Source: Psychroserpens luteolus
GTDB lineage: Bacteria; Bacteroidota; Bacteroidia; Flavobacteriales; Flavobacteriaceae
Direction of reading: 5' to 3'
Length of the DNA stretch: 64,000 bases
Assembly (NCBI RefSeq): GCF_021032705.1
Contig: NZ_JAHVXI010000005.1
Span: forward strand, 62,001 to 126,000
The position numbers and the translations under genes are program-made. Below are positions 53,347 through 63,084 of this stretch, piece by piece (position 1 is the stretch's first letter; the number at the start of each line of letters is the position of its first letter). The notes under the pieces were generated by a model that saw nothing but the letters and a program-made list of their open reading frames with translations, did no database searches and was not told the DNA's origin.

Positions 53347-56123
53347 TCAAAAAAGAAAAAGCTGTTTTTATCTACTTCCCCTTTTGAACCAAGACTATTA
53401 AATTTCCAACTAAAACTCAACATAAAGTATTGCTGCAACACTGTACTTTGTCGATCCTCTATATAATTTTGCGTCGCACGACGTCTGGCATTTGTATTTT
53501 GATTGAGTAAATCATAGATCTTCAAGGTCATTACAGCTTTGTCTTTCATAAAAGAATAGGCTAAAGTAGAATTCCAAAACCAGGCACTTTTCTGAAAGCC
53601 AGGAGCAACATTTGGATTATAGGCAAAATCGATGGTATTAGTCCATTCAAAATTCTTTGGCACATAGGTGGTAAAATTTAAATCTACATCGTGTCTTAAA
53701 AAATCTACATCTTCGAAAGTATCAATATCATAGGTGTTTTTGGTAAATGACATTCGGTATCTTGGTCTAAACTCCATTACTTTTTTCCAATTAAAACGTA
53801 AACCTATACTTGGTGTTAATGATGTCACATTACTTTTATATTGAACTTCATTATTGAAGTTAATATTTCGGTTGTAACTGGCAGACACGCCAATATCATA
53901 CTTAATTGTTCTCAAGGAATCTGCTTTAATACTCTTACTAAAATTGATGTTTCCAAAGGCATTATAATTTCCATTAACGTTTGCATAAGTCGTAGTTCTC
54001 TTTAAAGTTTCGGGATCTACGATGGTTCTGGATACCACTTGATTATTTGTGAAATTAATGCTAGCATAACTATAAATACCCGTTTTCTTCTGAAAGTCGA
54101 ACGAGTTATATCCCATGTACACGCGGTGTCTGTTGGTTGGCTCCAAATTTGGGTTACCTGTGATTGTATTTAAAGGATTGGATACATCTTGAAACGGTTG
54201 TAATTGCGATAAGCTAGGTGGTGAATTGTTTAAAGAATAACCACTAAACATAGATGATTTTGGACTAAACCTGTAATTAAAATTGGAGCGCAACTGTATC
54301 GCTTGAAAATTTCGTTTCAGACTTAATTCTGGTCTTAAGAAATCTCGATTTTCCAAGGTTCTAAACACATAACTTGATGTGATGCTTGTTGACCACTTTT
54401 CTTTTCTGAGTGTTAATTTAATTGATGGTGTATTTTCCTGATTGAAATATTCAAAATCTGTACTTAGATCAAAATTAAAATCTTCGTATACATTAGTGAC
54501 GTCATCTCGGTCAAAGGTGCTTCTCAAATTGGTTCGTTTTTCATCTCTAAAACTATATTTGAAATCTAAAAATAGTTCCTTAGCTTTTAGTGGTAATCTA
54601 TATGTTGATGACAACCTCAATGTTTTGTTTTCGGTTTCAGAATCTGTAAACTGGTCTCTTATAATATCATCATCTGTGGTATTAAAAAAATTAGTTTCGG
54701 AAGTCAAAAAATCATCAGAATCATTTTTATTAATACTATTATAGAACTCAAATTTTAGAAAAGCACCATTGTTTCCGAAGCGTTTTGTAAGATTAAGATC
54801 GGTTGCGAAGTTTTGCGCATTACTTTGCACAAAAGAACCTGTTGTTGATTGGTTGGTTAAGTCATCATTTTCATCTCGCGTTTCTTCATCCTGAGAAAAA
54901 GAGGTATTAGATGTTGACCATCGAAATGATGGATTAATGTTAATTAAAAATGTTGAATCGACCTCAATGTCAAACCCTAAATTAGCGCTATGATTTTGAC
55001 CATCATTTACAGATCGTGATCTAGAATCTGAAAAGAATCTAGAATCTGGTAAGATATTCTCGCGTTGGGTCAATGTTTCATTTTCAGAATCGCTTCCAGA
55101 GTAAAAATAATCGGCTGTCACTTCAATATTCTCAGTGAGCTGATCTGCATAATTCGCACCAGCATTTTGCGACGTGGTAATCCCTTGTCCACCTCCAAAT
55201 GATCGTCCGCTAATATTAAACGATCCATTACTTCTCACAGTAAAGCCTCCTGAATTTCCAAACATTTTTTGAATTTCACCAAAGCTAAATCCTGGAGAGT
55301 TGGTATTGTTTCCTCCCGCTAACACACTAATGCGTCTATCATTATCAAAAAGATTAACCATTCCAGCCAATTCGTAGCGTTCATCAGTTCCAGCACCTGC
55401 GGCGACTCGACCAAAAACGCCTTTATTATTCTCTTCTTTTATGGTAAGATTTATCGTTTTATTTTCTTTATCACCTTCTTCTCCCGAAAACGCCTCAGAT
55501 TTAGATTTTGTATCTGTTATTTGAACTTTTTCAATAATATCCTTGGTTAAATTACGTGTTGTAATAGTTGGATCATCTCCAAAGAAAGGCTTTCCATTCA
55601 CTAAAATTTTATTCACATCTTTTCCATTAACCTTAATCTTGCCTTCTTCGTCCACCTCAACTCCAGGTAATTGCTTTAGTAGATCTTCTACATTGGCATC
55701 TTTTTTAGTTTTAAAAGAAGCTACATTAAACTCAAGGGTATCTTTCTTTACAGTTATAGGTGACCTAGATTTTATAACGACCTCATCTAAGGTATTACTT
55801 ATCTTTAATTGGATTGTCTTTAAATCGATAGTTTCTTTATCGATAAGGATTTGTTTTACATATGTTTGATAGCCCACATAATCAATAAATAAATTGAGTT
55901 TATCGTCATAGGTTTCGTTAACGAGCTCAAATTTCCCATCCTTATCAGAAATCGTGTAGGTTACTAAACTACTATCTTTGACACGTTCTAGATAAATAGT
56001 CGCAGATTCTAAGGGTTGTTTATTGTCTTCGGCAACAATGATTCCAGAAATTTTAAAGGATTTAGTTTGTGAAAACGAAAGAGATATGCTTAAAAGTAAT
56101 ATGAAAAAAAATAATTTCTTCAT
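53343..56123 (-). CDS. Outer-membrane beta-barrel protein, TonB-receptor-like with carboxypeptidase-like N-domain
   Basis: 926 residues. A signal peptide (1-20) precedes a carboxypeptidase regulatory-like domain (about 22-115, KISGIIVAEDNKQPLESATI). A plug-like region follows (DVNKILVNGKPFFGDDPTIT). From about residue 230 on there are many alternating strands ending in a C-terminal aromatic strand typical of OmpA/TonB barrels (FSWKFNSL). Such proteins import glycans or other ligands or act as outer-membrane receptors. No TonB box was clear. It is a single gene facing the TPM cluster. Confidence 0.85.
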   Translation of the reverse strand: MKKLFFFILLLSISLSFSQTKSFKISGIIVAEDNKQPLESATIYLERVKDSSLVTYTISDKDGKFELVNETYDDKLNLFIDYVGYQTYVKQILIDKETIDLKTIQLKISNTLDEVVIKSRSPITVKKDTLEFNVASFKTKKDANVEDLLKQLPGVEVDEEGKIKVNGKDVNKILVNGKPFFGDDPTITTRNLTKDIIEKVQITDTKSKSEAFSGEEGDKENKTINLTIKEENNKGVFGRVAAGAGTDERYELAGMVNLFDNDRRISVLAGGNNTNSPGFSFGEIQKMFGNSGGFTVRSNGSFNISGRSFGGGQGITTSQNAGANYADQLTENIEVTADYFYSGSDSENETLTQRENILPDSRFFSDSRSRSVNDGQNHSANLGFDIEVDSTFLININPSFRWSTSNTSFSQDEETRDENDDLTNQSTTGSFVQSNAQNFATDLNLTKRFGNNGAFLKFEFYNSINKNDSDDFLTSETNFFNTTDDDIIRDQFTDSETENKTLRLSSTYRLPLKAKELFLDFKYSFRDEKRTNLRSTFDRDDVTNVYEDFNFDLSTDFEYFNQENTPSIKLTLRKEKWSTSITSSYVFRTLENRDFLRPELSLKRNFQAIQLRSNFNYRFSPKSSMFSGYSLNNSPPSLSQLQPFQDVSNPLNTITGNPNLEPTNRHRVYMGYNSFDFQKKTGIYSYASINFTNNQVVSRTIVDPETLKRTTTYANVNGNYNAFGNINFSKSIKADSLRTIKYDIGVSASYNRNINFNNEVQYKSNVTSLTPSIGLRFNWKKVMEFRPRYRMSFTKNTYDIDTFEDVDFLRHDVDLNFTTYVPKNFEWTNTIDFAYNPNVAPGFQKSAWFWNSTLAYSFMKDKAVMTLKIYDLLNQNTNARRRATQNYIEDRQSTVLQQYFMLSFSWKFNSLGSKGEVDKNSFFFFD

Positions 56124-56215
56124 GAGGTTGATTGATTGATGATTAATAGCTTTTTCGAGAACGAATATAAATTAGTTTTCGTATGAATTTTCTTAATTTT
56201 ATGATAAAGTATTGC

Positions 56216-56416
56216 TTATTCTCCTTCTTCTAGGAAAAATAATTCCTCAACAGGTAGCTTAAACAGTTTTGCAATTTTAATGGCGAGTAAAGCAGATGGT
56301 ACATATTTACCTTTCTCAATGGCGTTAATTGATTGTCGGCTTACACCAATTTTTTCAGCTAAATCACCCTGAGTCATATTGTACCTCGCACGTTCTATTT
56401 TTATATTATTCTTCAT
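56216..56416 (-). CDS. XRE-family helix-turn-helix regulator (small)
   Basis: 66 residues, essentially one HTH domain: RARYNMTQGDLAEKIGVSR, QSINAIEKGKYVPSALLA. Proteins of this size (Cro/CI-like, with EKGKYVPS) usually bind operators as dimers. It overlaps the preceding membrane-protein gene (ATGA). A 12-bp inverted repeat upstream of that operon is a plausible target. Confidence 0.9.
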   Translation of the reverse strand: MKNNIKIERARYNMTQGDLAEKIGVSRQSINAIEKGKYVPSALLAIKIAKLFKLPVEELFFLEEGE

Positions 56417-56877
56417 TGTGATGATCTTACTTTTAAGAAATTAAATCTAATAATAAAAAACAGTAATGGCGTAAACATGTTATAGACTAATACATCAAAA
56501 AATGTAAACCCATAAATGAACACAATAGAAAACATAAGGACGATATAATTAAAAATAATGGCCCAAACCAAAGAATCTTTTCTGAGTTTATAAATAAATT
56601 CATCTTCTACTTTTTCTTTTGAAAACCCAACTAACAGACCTCCAATTATGATAGCAATAGCAATAATTTCATCAAGTATACTATTTTCAACAACTTTAAA
56701 AAATCCGCTGTTATCAGAAAACATAGCATCATCATTATAAATGGATAGCACTTTAATTTTTAATATGTCGGATTCAAATTCTGAAGCAATTAAAAATACA
56801 CCAACAATTAGACCTGTACATAATAAAATCCACCCTGGAATTTTCCACTTATTCGATATTAAATAATTAGATTTCAT
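56413..56877 (-). CDS. Four-helix membrane protein paired with the XRE regulator
   Basis: 154 residues with four hydrophobic segments (about 16-34, 68-87, 103-122, 128-146). The family is not recognised. Pairs of a small membrane protein and an XRE regulator in this order are widespread in Bacteroidota and Firmicutes, the membrane protein perhaps being a sensor or the regulated product. It leads the two-gene unit and overlaps the regulator by 4 bases. Confidence 0.7.
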   Translation of the reverse strand: MKSNYLISNKWKIPGWILLCTGLIVGVFLIASEFESDILKIKVLSIYNDDAMFSDNSGFFKVVENSILDEIIAIAIIIGGLLVGFSKEKVEDEFIYKLRKDSLVWAIIFNYIVLMFSIVFIYGFTFFDVLVYNMFTPLLFFIIRFNFLKVRSSQ

Positions 56878-56903
56878 AATAATTTAATTTTAAGATTAGA
56901 GTT

Positions 56904-56952
56904 CAAAGGTAAACAAAAATTTACAAAAAGTAAACTTTACTTTACTTTTTGT
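56904..56952 (-). promoter_or_regulatory. Promoter and inverted-repeat operator of the XRE pair
   Basis: On the minus strand TACCTTTG (plus 56904-56911) matches the -7 consensus. ACAAAAAGTAAA (56923-56934) and TTTACTTTTTGT (56941-56952) are an exact 12-bp inverted repeat with a 6-base spacer covering the -33 region. This fits repression by the XRE protein. Confidence 0.62.
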
Positions 56953-57014
56953 TAAATATAATTGCTTTTTAATTTGTAAAACACTAAAAATCAATGTTTT
57001 GAAAAATTTTAAAA

Positions 57015-59453
57015 TTATCGTTTTAAAGTGAAGTGGTTTTTAAACGATCTTCCATCTTCCAAAGTAGCAGAAAACCAATAATCGCTTGCTGGTAATGGTT
57101 TGCCTTTAAACGTACCGTCCCATGCATCTAATGGTGAATTTAATGTGTAGAGCAGCTTTCCGAAGCGATCAAAAATAAAAACTTTACTGTTAGGTTGAAA
57201 TTGTTCAGAAATGCCCTTGAGTTGCCATGTATCATTATAGCCATCGTTGTTTGGCGTGAAAAACTTTGTAAAACCAACGACTGAAATATCTTCGGTCGAA
57301 ACACCACAATCATTTTTCGTATCTCTTACATAAACCGTATAGATTCCTGGGACAACGTTTTCAAATGTGTTTAACGTTTGATAAGGACCATCAGCACTTG
57401 TGATAGAATACTCATAATCACCTTCTCCTGACGCCAAGACTGTAATCGAATTATTTGAAGACACGTCTTCAACTATAACATTGTCTACAGTTGCCACGTT
57501 TGAAGCTATCACATTAATTAGTCTTTCATTAACACAGCCATCAGGTTCGGTGACTAACACTGTATATGCGCCAACTTCATTGACTTCAATAGTCATCGTT
57601 GTTTCTCCAGTAGACCAATTGTAATAATAGTTATTTGGAATGCCTTCTATAATACCTCCACTCAATGTTATGGTTTCTGGAAAGTTATTTAAGCAATAAT
57701 AAAACTCTTCAAATGTATTAATATTGGGAAGCGGTTTTACTCTCAAAACAACTTCATTAATACTATAACAAGCATCACCATTATTGATTCTGGCATAGAT
57801 GACCTGTTCATTTGCAATAGTATTGAAATAAGAATTAGGTAAGCTATTCACTTCTAAAGAGGCATTATCATAAGTAGTATAATAACTAACCGAAGCATTT
57901 ATAGGCGCTCCAGACAAGACTTGCACGTCTGCCTCCGATAAATCGAAAAACACAAACCCATCTTCGACGAGATCATCACAAGTTTCAATAAGTGCAGAAT
58001 TACCGTTTGAAGATAGTACAATATCTAGAGTAATCTCTGCGATGTTGGCACAACCATCCAGTGTATTAGTTACTAGTGCATAGATGACTTGCGGATTGGA
58101 CATATTCGTATAGTCACTACCATTGATTTCATTATTTAGATCAGCATCTTCAAAATAATTTATAATTCTGTTATCTATTACTCCACCAGTAATCAACTCA
58201 AAAGAATTATCAATATTAAACGATGTGATACCATCTTGGGTAGCATCATCACACTGTGTAATAGTAATATTATTTGCCTCAGGTAAATCTGGCACTGTAA
58301 CCGTAATAGGTGTTCGTGGCCCACCAGTACAACCATCAAACAAAGGCAACACCCAATATGTAGTAGTGGTCGTTATAAACTCATTGTAGGTAAATCCGTC
58401 ATTTAATACTGTTGTTGAGGACGGTGTTTCATACCATAGAACCGTATCTGTATTAGCATTTATGGTCACACTTGCTTCACCTTCATTACATATAACTATA
58501 GCATCATCAAAAGTCATCTTTGGTGTAATAATTACCGAGCTAGCAGATAAATTCACTTCAGGATCACCAGGCATCCCTCCAAATTCGACAAAAAAGCCTC
58601 TTGGATAATAAGGGTTTCCTGGGCCCGCTGGATCACCTGCATTGGGTAAATCATTCCATGAGCCAATATTTCCAATACTAGGATCAGTTATGTGCGCATA
58701 ATCTTCATTTCCGAAGTTATTAGGTTCGCCATCATTCCAAAACGAATACTCACCATTTACAGTTTCTCCGTTTGCAGTACCCATCCAAAACACAGTACCA
58801 GCTTCTGGACCTGTTTCCCATCGCCATGTATTTTCGACACCAACATCACTTGCACCAATCCATCCCGTTCCTGGACTTTGTTCTCCTGCAAACACCGATT
58901 CTTCCTCTGACGTTAAGGTTGCTAAATACCCTTGCAGTCCGAAATACTCTAAATTTTCAGCAGCATTACGGGAGGCAGTCCATGTAATTCCATCGCTTGG
59001 CACGTACAAATAGTAATGTCCAGTTGAGGGTAAATAATTAGCGCCTCCTAAGTTTATAGAAAACGATTTATCTTGCGTAAAATTAGTTTGTGTTGTTTGA
59101 AACGTCACATTACTTATAGCATCGATAAATTCGGTAAAATTCGCAGGCCCTTCTAAAGTGAGTTTCCCTTCTTGGGCAGACCAACTTGAGGTAATGTTTG
59201 GATAGGTTCCGTTTAAAACTAGAAGGTCTTGATTTATGGTATAGCCTTCAGAAATTTGAATAAACACATTATCTAAGGTATCATCACCAGCATCAGGATC
59301 GGTAATACTTACACTTGTAACAATATTCATTGGAGCGCTTCCGCAGAACTCCTGATTTCCTTCAACTGTAATCGCAGGAGGCACATTTTGCGCATGATTA
59401 TATTTGGAAAATCCAAATACAAATGCTAACACAAAAAACACCTTTAATTTCAT
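57015..59453 (-). CDS. T9SS type B protein with C-type-lectin-like domain
   Basis: 812 residues. Signal peptide (1-21). A cadherin-like opening domain (residues about 25-140) leads into a C-type-lectin-like domain at about 142-295: GHYYLYVPSDGITWTASRNA, LATLTSEEES, WIGASD and SFWNDGEPNNFG with the sugar-binding-like EPN. Several Ig-like or PKD-like modules follow. The end is a gliding-motility type C-terminal domain: KFFTPNNDGYNDTWQLKGI ... FIFDRFGKLLYTL ... SDYWFSATLEDGRSFKNHFTLKR. It is likely a surface adhesin. It is 8 bases after der on the same strand. Confidence 0.9.
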   Translation of the reverse strand: MKLKVFFVLAFVFGFSKYNHAQNVPPAITVEGNQEFCGSAPMNIVTSVSITDPDAGDDTLDNVFIQISEGYTINQDLLVLNGTYPNITSSWSAQEGKLTLEGPANFTEFIDAISNVTFQTTQTNFTQDKSFSINLGGANYLPSTGHYYLYVPSDGITWTASRNAAENLEYFGLQGYLATLTSEEESVFAGEQSPGTGWIGASDVGVENTWRWETGPEAGTVFWMGTANGETVNGEYSFWNDGEPNNFGNEDYAHITDPSIGNIGSWNDLPNAGDPAGPGNPYYPRGFFVEFGGMPGDPEVNLSASSVIITPKMTFDDAIVICNEGEASVTINANTDTVLWYETPSSTTVLNDGFTYNEFITTTTTYWVLPLFDGCTGGPRTPITVTVPDLPEANNITITQCDDATQDGITSFNIDNSFELITGGVIDNRIINYFEDADLNNEINGSDYTNMSNPQVIYALVTNTLDGCANIAEITLDIVLSSNGNSALIETCDDLVEDGFVFFDLSEADVQVLSGAPINASVSYYTTYDNASLEVNSLPNSYFNTIANEQVIYARINNGDACYSINEVVLRVKPLPNINTFEEFYYCLNNFPETITLSGGIIEGIPNNYYYNWSTGETTMTIEVNEVGAYTVLVTEPDGCVNERLINVIASNVATVDNVIVEDVSSNNSITVLASGEGDYEYSITSADGPYQTLNTFENVVPGIYTVYVRDTKNDCGVSTEDISVVGFTKFFTPNNDGYNDTWQLKGISEQFQPNSKVFIFDRFGKLLYTLNSPLDAWDGTFKGKPLPASDYWFSATLEDGRSFKNHFTLKR

Positions 59454-59461
59454 CTTTTCAT

Positions 59462-60772
59462 TTACTTTTTACGCATGTATACACTTATAGGAACACCATT
59501 AAAATTGAAATGTTCACGTAAATTATTCTCTAAAAATCGCTTGTATGGATCGCGCACATATTGTGGCAAGTTACAGAAAAAAGCAAACTGTGGCTGTGGC
59601 GTAGGTAATTGCATGATATACTTAATCTTAACAAATTTACCTTTATACGCTGGAGGCGGATAATTTTCTATTATAGGAAGTAGTACTTCGTTGAGTTTAC
59701 TTGTTTTAATCTTTTTTGATCTGTTTTGATATACCTCAACAGCAGTTTCTATAGCTTTAAAAATACGTTGTTTGTTTAATACAGAAATGAAAACGATAGG
59801 TACATCAGTAAATGGTTCGATTTCTTTTCTAATTACACGTTCAAAATCTCTTGTAGATTGTGTGTTCTTTTCTATGAGATCCCATTTATTAACGAGAATC
59901 ACAATACCTTTTCGGTTACGCTCTGCTAGCCAAAATATATTTTGCACCTGACCATCAAAACCTCGTGTTGCATCTAGAACTAACAAGCATACATCACAAT
60001 GTTCAATAGCTCTTACACTTCGCATTACGGAATAAAATTCTAAATCTTCTTTTACTTTTGATTTACGTCTAATTCCGGCTGTATCTACTAAATTGAATTC
60101 AAATCCAAATCGGTTGTATTTGGTATCAATAGAGTCTCTAGTTGTTCCGGCGATATCAGTTACAATATAACGATCTTCGCCAATTAGCGCATTAATGAAT
60201 GATGACTTACCAGCGTTAGGTCTTCCAACAACAGCAAATCTTGGTAGTTGATCTTCTTCTTCCTCTTCATCATCTTTTTCTGGGAGTGCTTCTACTAAGG
60301 CATCTAACAAATCACCTGTACCACTACCATTTATACTAGCAATGGTATAGTATTCTCCTAAACCTAGTGAATAAAATTCTACGGCATCTTCAGCACGTTT
60401 GTTATTATCAACTTTATTAACTGCCAAGAACACAGGTTTATCAACTTTTCGAAGTAATCTCGCGACATCTTCATCCATCCCTGTCACGCCTGTTTCGACA
60501 TCCACCATAAAAATTATAGCATCTGCTTCGTCAATAGCCAACTCTACTTGTTTGTCTATTTCAGCTTCAAAAACATCGTCGCTTCCTTTCACATATCCAC
60601 CAGTATCAATAAGAGAAAACTCTTTTCCATTCCAATCACTTTTTCCGTAGTGTCGATCTCTAGTCACACCACTAACGGCATCAACAATAGCTTCTCGACG
60701 CTGTATCAAGCGATTAAAAAAAGTAGACTTCCCTACATTTGGTCTTCCTACAATAGCAACTATATTACCCAT
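59462..60772 (-). CDS. der: Ribosome-assembly GTPase Der (EngA)
   Basis: 436 residues with two tandem G domains, each with a P-loop (GRPNVGKST near residue 8 and GRPNAGKSS near 183), DTGG/DTAG switches and NKVD/NKWD specificity motifs. A C-terminal KH-like domain follows. Der is required for 50S assembly. A negatively charged EEEE stretch joins the two G domains. It precedes the type B surface protein by 8 bases. Confidence 0.97.
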   Translation of the reverse strand: MGNIVAIVGRPNVGKSTFFNRLIQRREAIVDAVSGVTRDRHYGKSDWNGKEFSLIDTGGYVKGSDDVFEAEIDKQVELAIDEADAIIFMVDVETGVTGMDEDVARLLRKVDKPVFLAVNKVDNNKRAEDAVEFYSLGLGEYYTIASINGSGTGDLLDALVEALPEKDDEEEEEDQLPRFAVVGRPNAGKSSFINALIGEDRYIVTDIAGTTRDSIDTKYNRFGFEFNLVDTAGIRRKSKVKEDLEFYSVMRSVRAIEHCDVCLLVLDATRGFDGQVQNIFWLAERNRKGIVILVNKWDLIEKNTQSTRDFERVIRKEIEPFTDVPIVFISVLNKQRIFKAIETAVEVYQNRSKKIKTSKLNEVLLPIIENYPPPAYKGKFVKIKYIMQLPTPQPQFAFFCNLPQYVRDPYKRFLENNLREHFNFNGVPISVYMRKK

Positions 60773-60922
60773 AACTTTTATATTTTATCTGCATTACATA
60801 TCCTGTAAGCGGCTGCAAAGATACTAAATATCTAAGTTGCAATGTGTTTTTTAGGTTAAAGAATACATCTTTTCGTTGTTTGATTAAAAAATAGTAATTT
60901 GAGTTACTATTTCAAAATTAAA

Positions 60923-61441
60923 ATGTCTACAGCTAACGAAATTATTTTAAGACCGCGTTTTAAGTTTAATGTGGCGCAAAATAATGAGATGCTTTTAGAA
61001 TTATTTGAGGAGACTAAGACTGCTCAATCTGATTTTATTGTAACTCGTATTGACGATCATGTATTTATTAAAATCCCTAAAGCAAAGCAGCACTTTTGGT
61101 CACCACAATTACATTTAGAAATCAATGAAAATGACACCACCAAAGGCAGCACGATTTATGGACTTTTTGGACCTAACCCAACCGTTTGGACTATGTTTAT
61201 GTTTTTACACTTTATTGTTGCTGGTTTGTTTATTGGTTTTGGAATCTGGGCTTACGTGAATTGGACTTTAGGTAATGACTTTGCCATTCAGCTATTTGTT
61301 ACGCTGTTTATGGTTATCATTTGGTTTGCATTGTATTTTGGTGGACGCTTAGGCAAAAAAACTGGCACTAACGAAATGCACCAATTGCATCATTTTATGC
61401 GAGATACATTAAGAAGTAAAGGCATTCACGCAGATATTTAA
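60923..61441 (+). CDS. Unknown membrane protein between der and era
   Basis: About 172 residues from ATG 60923 (MSTANEIILRPRFKF); the upstream in-frame TTG at 60899 is less likely. A soluble N-terminal part (residues 1-80) precedes two transmembrane helices (about 89-112 and 120-142), ending in a short polar tail (GKKTGTNEMHQLHHFM). No family is recognised. It is divergent from der and ends one base before the convergent era stop, so it may be conserved with these GTPases in the group. Confidence 0.6.
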   Translation: MSTANEIILRPRFKFNVAQNNEMLLELFEETKTAQSDFIVTRIDDHVFIKIPKAKQHFWSPQLHLEINENDTTKGSTIYGLFGPNPTVWTMFMFLHFIVAGLFIGFGIWAYVNWTLGNDFAIQLFVTLFMVIIWFALYFGGRLGKKTGTNEMHQLHHFMRDTLRSKGIHADI

Positions 61442-61442
61442 A

Positions 61443-62327
61443 TCATTTTTGGTTATAACCAAAACGTTTCAGTTGACGTTGATCGCTTCTCCAATTCTTA
61501 TTCACTTTTACATATAATTCGAGATGCACTTGCTTTCCAAAAAATTGTTCTAAATCTTTTCTAGCCTCTATACCTACTCGTTTTAGTGCACTTCCCTTGT
61601 GGCCAATAATAATTCCTTTTTGTGTGTCACGCTCTACCATAATAACCGAACGCATTCTAATGATGTTCTCTTCCTCAAAAAACTCTTCAGTATCAATTTC
61701 AACAGCATAAGGAATTTCCTTTTTATAATGCATTAAAATTTTCTCTCTTATGGTTTCATTTACAAAGAAACGTTCTGGTTTATCTGTTAATTGGTCTTTA
61801 GGATAAAAAGCTGGAGACTCTGGTAATAGCTCAATAATTCTATTAAATACTTCGGTAACATTAAAACCTTCTAATGCTGAAATTGGAAAGATCTCTGCAT
61901 TTGGCACCTTTTCAGACCACAGTTGCACCTGAGTTTCTAATTGATCTTGATCTGATTTATCAATTTTATTTAATAATAATAATACTGGAATTTTAGAATT
62001 AGTAATCTTTTTAAAGAAGGCTTCATCCTTGAGCTCTTTTTCTCCAATTTCAACCATATAAATAAGCACATCGGCATCTTCAAAAGCCGATTTTACAAAA
62101 TCCATCATAGATTCTTGTAATTCATAAGCTGGTTTAATAATACCAGGTGTATCACTTAAGATCACTTGGAAATTATCACCATTTACAATTCCTAAAATAC
62201 GATGCCTTGTCGTTTGTGCTTTAGATGTAATAATAGATAACTTTTCTCCAATAAAAGCATTCATCAAGGTAGATTTCCCAACATTTGGATTACCTATTAT
62301 ATTTACAAAACCTGCTTTATGACTCAT
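61443..62327 (-). CDS. era: GTPase Era
   Basis: 294 residues. G-domain motifs are GNPNVGKSTLMNAF, DTPG and NKID. The C-terminal KH domain has the GXXG loop (IIGHKGSALKRVG). Era binds 16S rRNA near its 3' end and helps 30S maturation. The length is normal. It is oriented like der but separated by the unknown membrane-protein gene. Confidence 0.97.
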   Translation of the reverse strand: MSHKAGFVNIIGNPNVGKSTLMNAFIGEKLSIITSKAQTTRHRILGIVNGDNFQVILSDTPGIIKPAYELQESMMDFVKSAFEDADVLIYMVEIGEKELKDEAFFKKITNSKIPVLLLLNKIDKSDQDQLETQVQLWSEKVPNAEIFPISALEGFNVTEVFNRIIELLPESPAFYPKDQLTDKPERFFVNETIREKILMHYKKEIPYAVEIDTEEFFEEENIIRMRSVIMVERDTQKGIIIGHKGSALKRVGIEARKDLEQFFGKQVHLELYVKVNKNWRSDQRQLKRFGYNQK

Positions 62328-62469
62328 TATATTCTTATTAAATAGGCTACAAAGTTACGACCTTTAATACTTAATCTATTATAAGATCGCAATTAACCTA
62401 TAGAATGGTCTGCAAATTAATGCAAGATTTGTCATACAGTCTAAAACTACATTTTTTTACATTTGATTT

Positions 62470-63084
62470 ATGGATAGGCGCATAAAAAAAGCTTTAGACT
62501 ATATAGAAAGTAACTTATCATTACAACTTACGCTAGGTGATTTGGCAAACGTATCATGCATGTCTGCTAGTAATTTTCATCGTGTTTTTAAAAAAGAAAC
62601 TGGCAGAACCCCTTTTAAATTTGCAGAAGAGATCAAAATGAAAAAAGCATATACTATGCTCATTTCAGGATCTTACAAGATTCATGAACTAACCGAAGCC
62701 TTTGGTTATCAAGATTATGAAACCTTTACTAGAGCGTTTAAAAAATATTACGCTTTGGCGCCAGACGATTTAAAAGCGATTGCTCAAAAGATCAAATCTG
62801 AAATGCAGGTTGGACCAGATGGTTTTATTATTAAAATATTTGAAGTTGACAGTATTGACGACATTAAAGAAAACATAGAACGTATGATTCTGAATTTAAA
62901 GTCCCACATCAAAGAAAAAGGGTATTCAAACGAAGATATAGCCAAAGCTAAGGTTATGTCTATCATGCCGAAAATTGAAAATAGTTTACCAAATGAGAAC
63001 ACTATAAAAAACAAGTTCGTTATTACTGAAAATGAAAAAATTTGGAAAACCCTTTTAAACTTAGATCGACATGGAAAGCACTAA
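62470..63084 (+). CDS. AraC-type HTH regulator with unknown C-terminal domain
   Basis: 204 residues. The N-terminal 100 residues are a double HTH of the AraC/XylS type: LTLGDLANVSCMSASNFHRVF and FGYQDYETFTRAFKKYY. The C-terminal half (about 105-204) is helical and charged and not recognisable; it is probably a ligand or partner domain rather than the usual effector fold. It overlaps the CPBP gene by 14 bases, which suggests joint control. Confidence 0.88.
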   Translation: MDRRIKKALDYIESNLSLQLTLGDLANVSCMSASNFHRVFKKETGRTPFKFAEEIKMKKAYTMLISGSYKIHELTEAFGYQDYETFTRAFKKYYALAPDDLKAIAQKIKSEMQVGPDGFIIKIFEVDSIDDIKENIERMILNLKSHIKEKGYSNEDIAKAKVMSIMPKIENSLPNENTIKNKFVITENEKIWKTLLNLDRHGKH

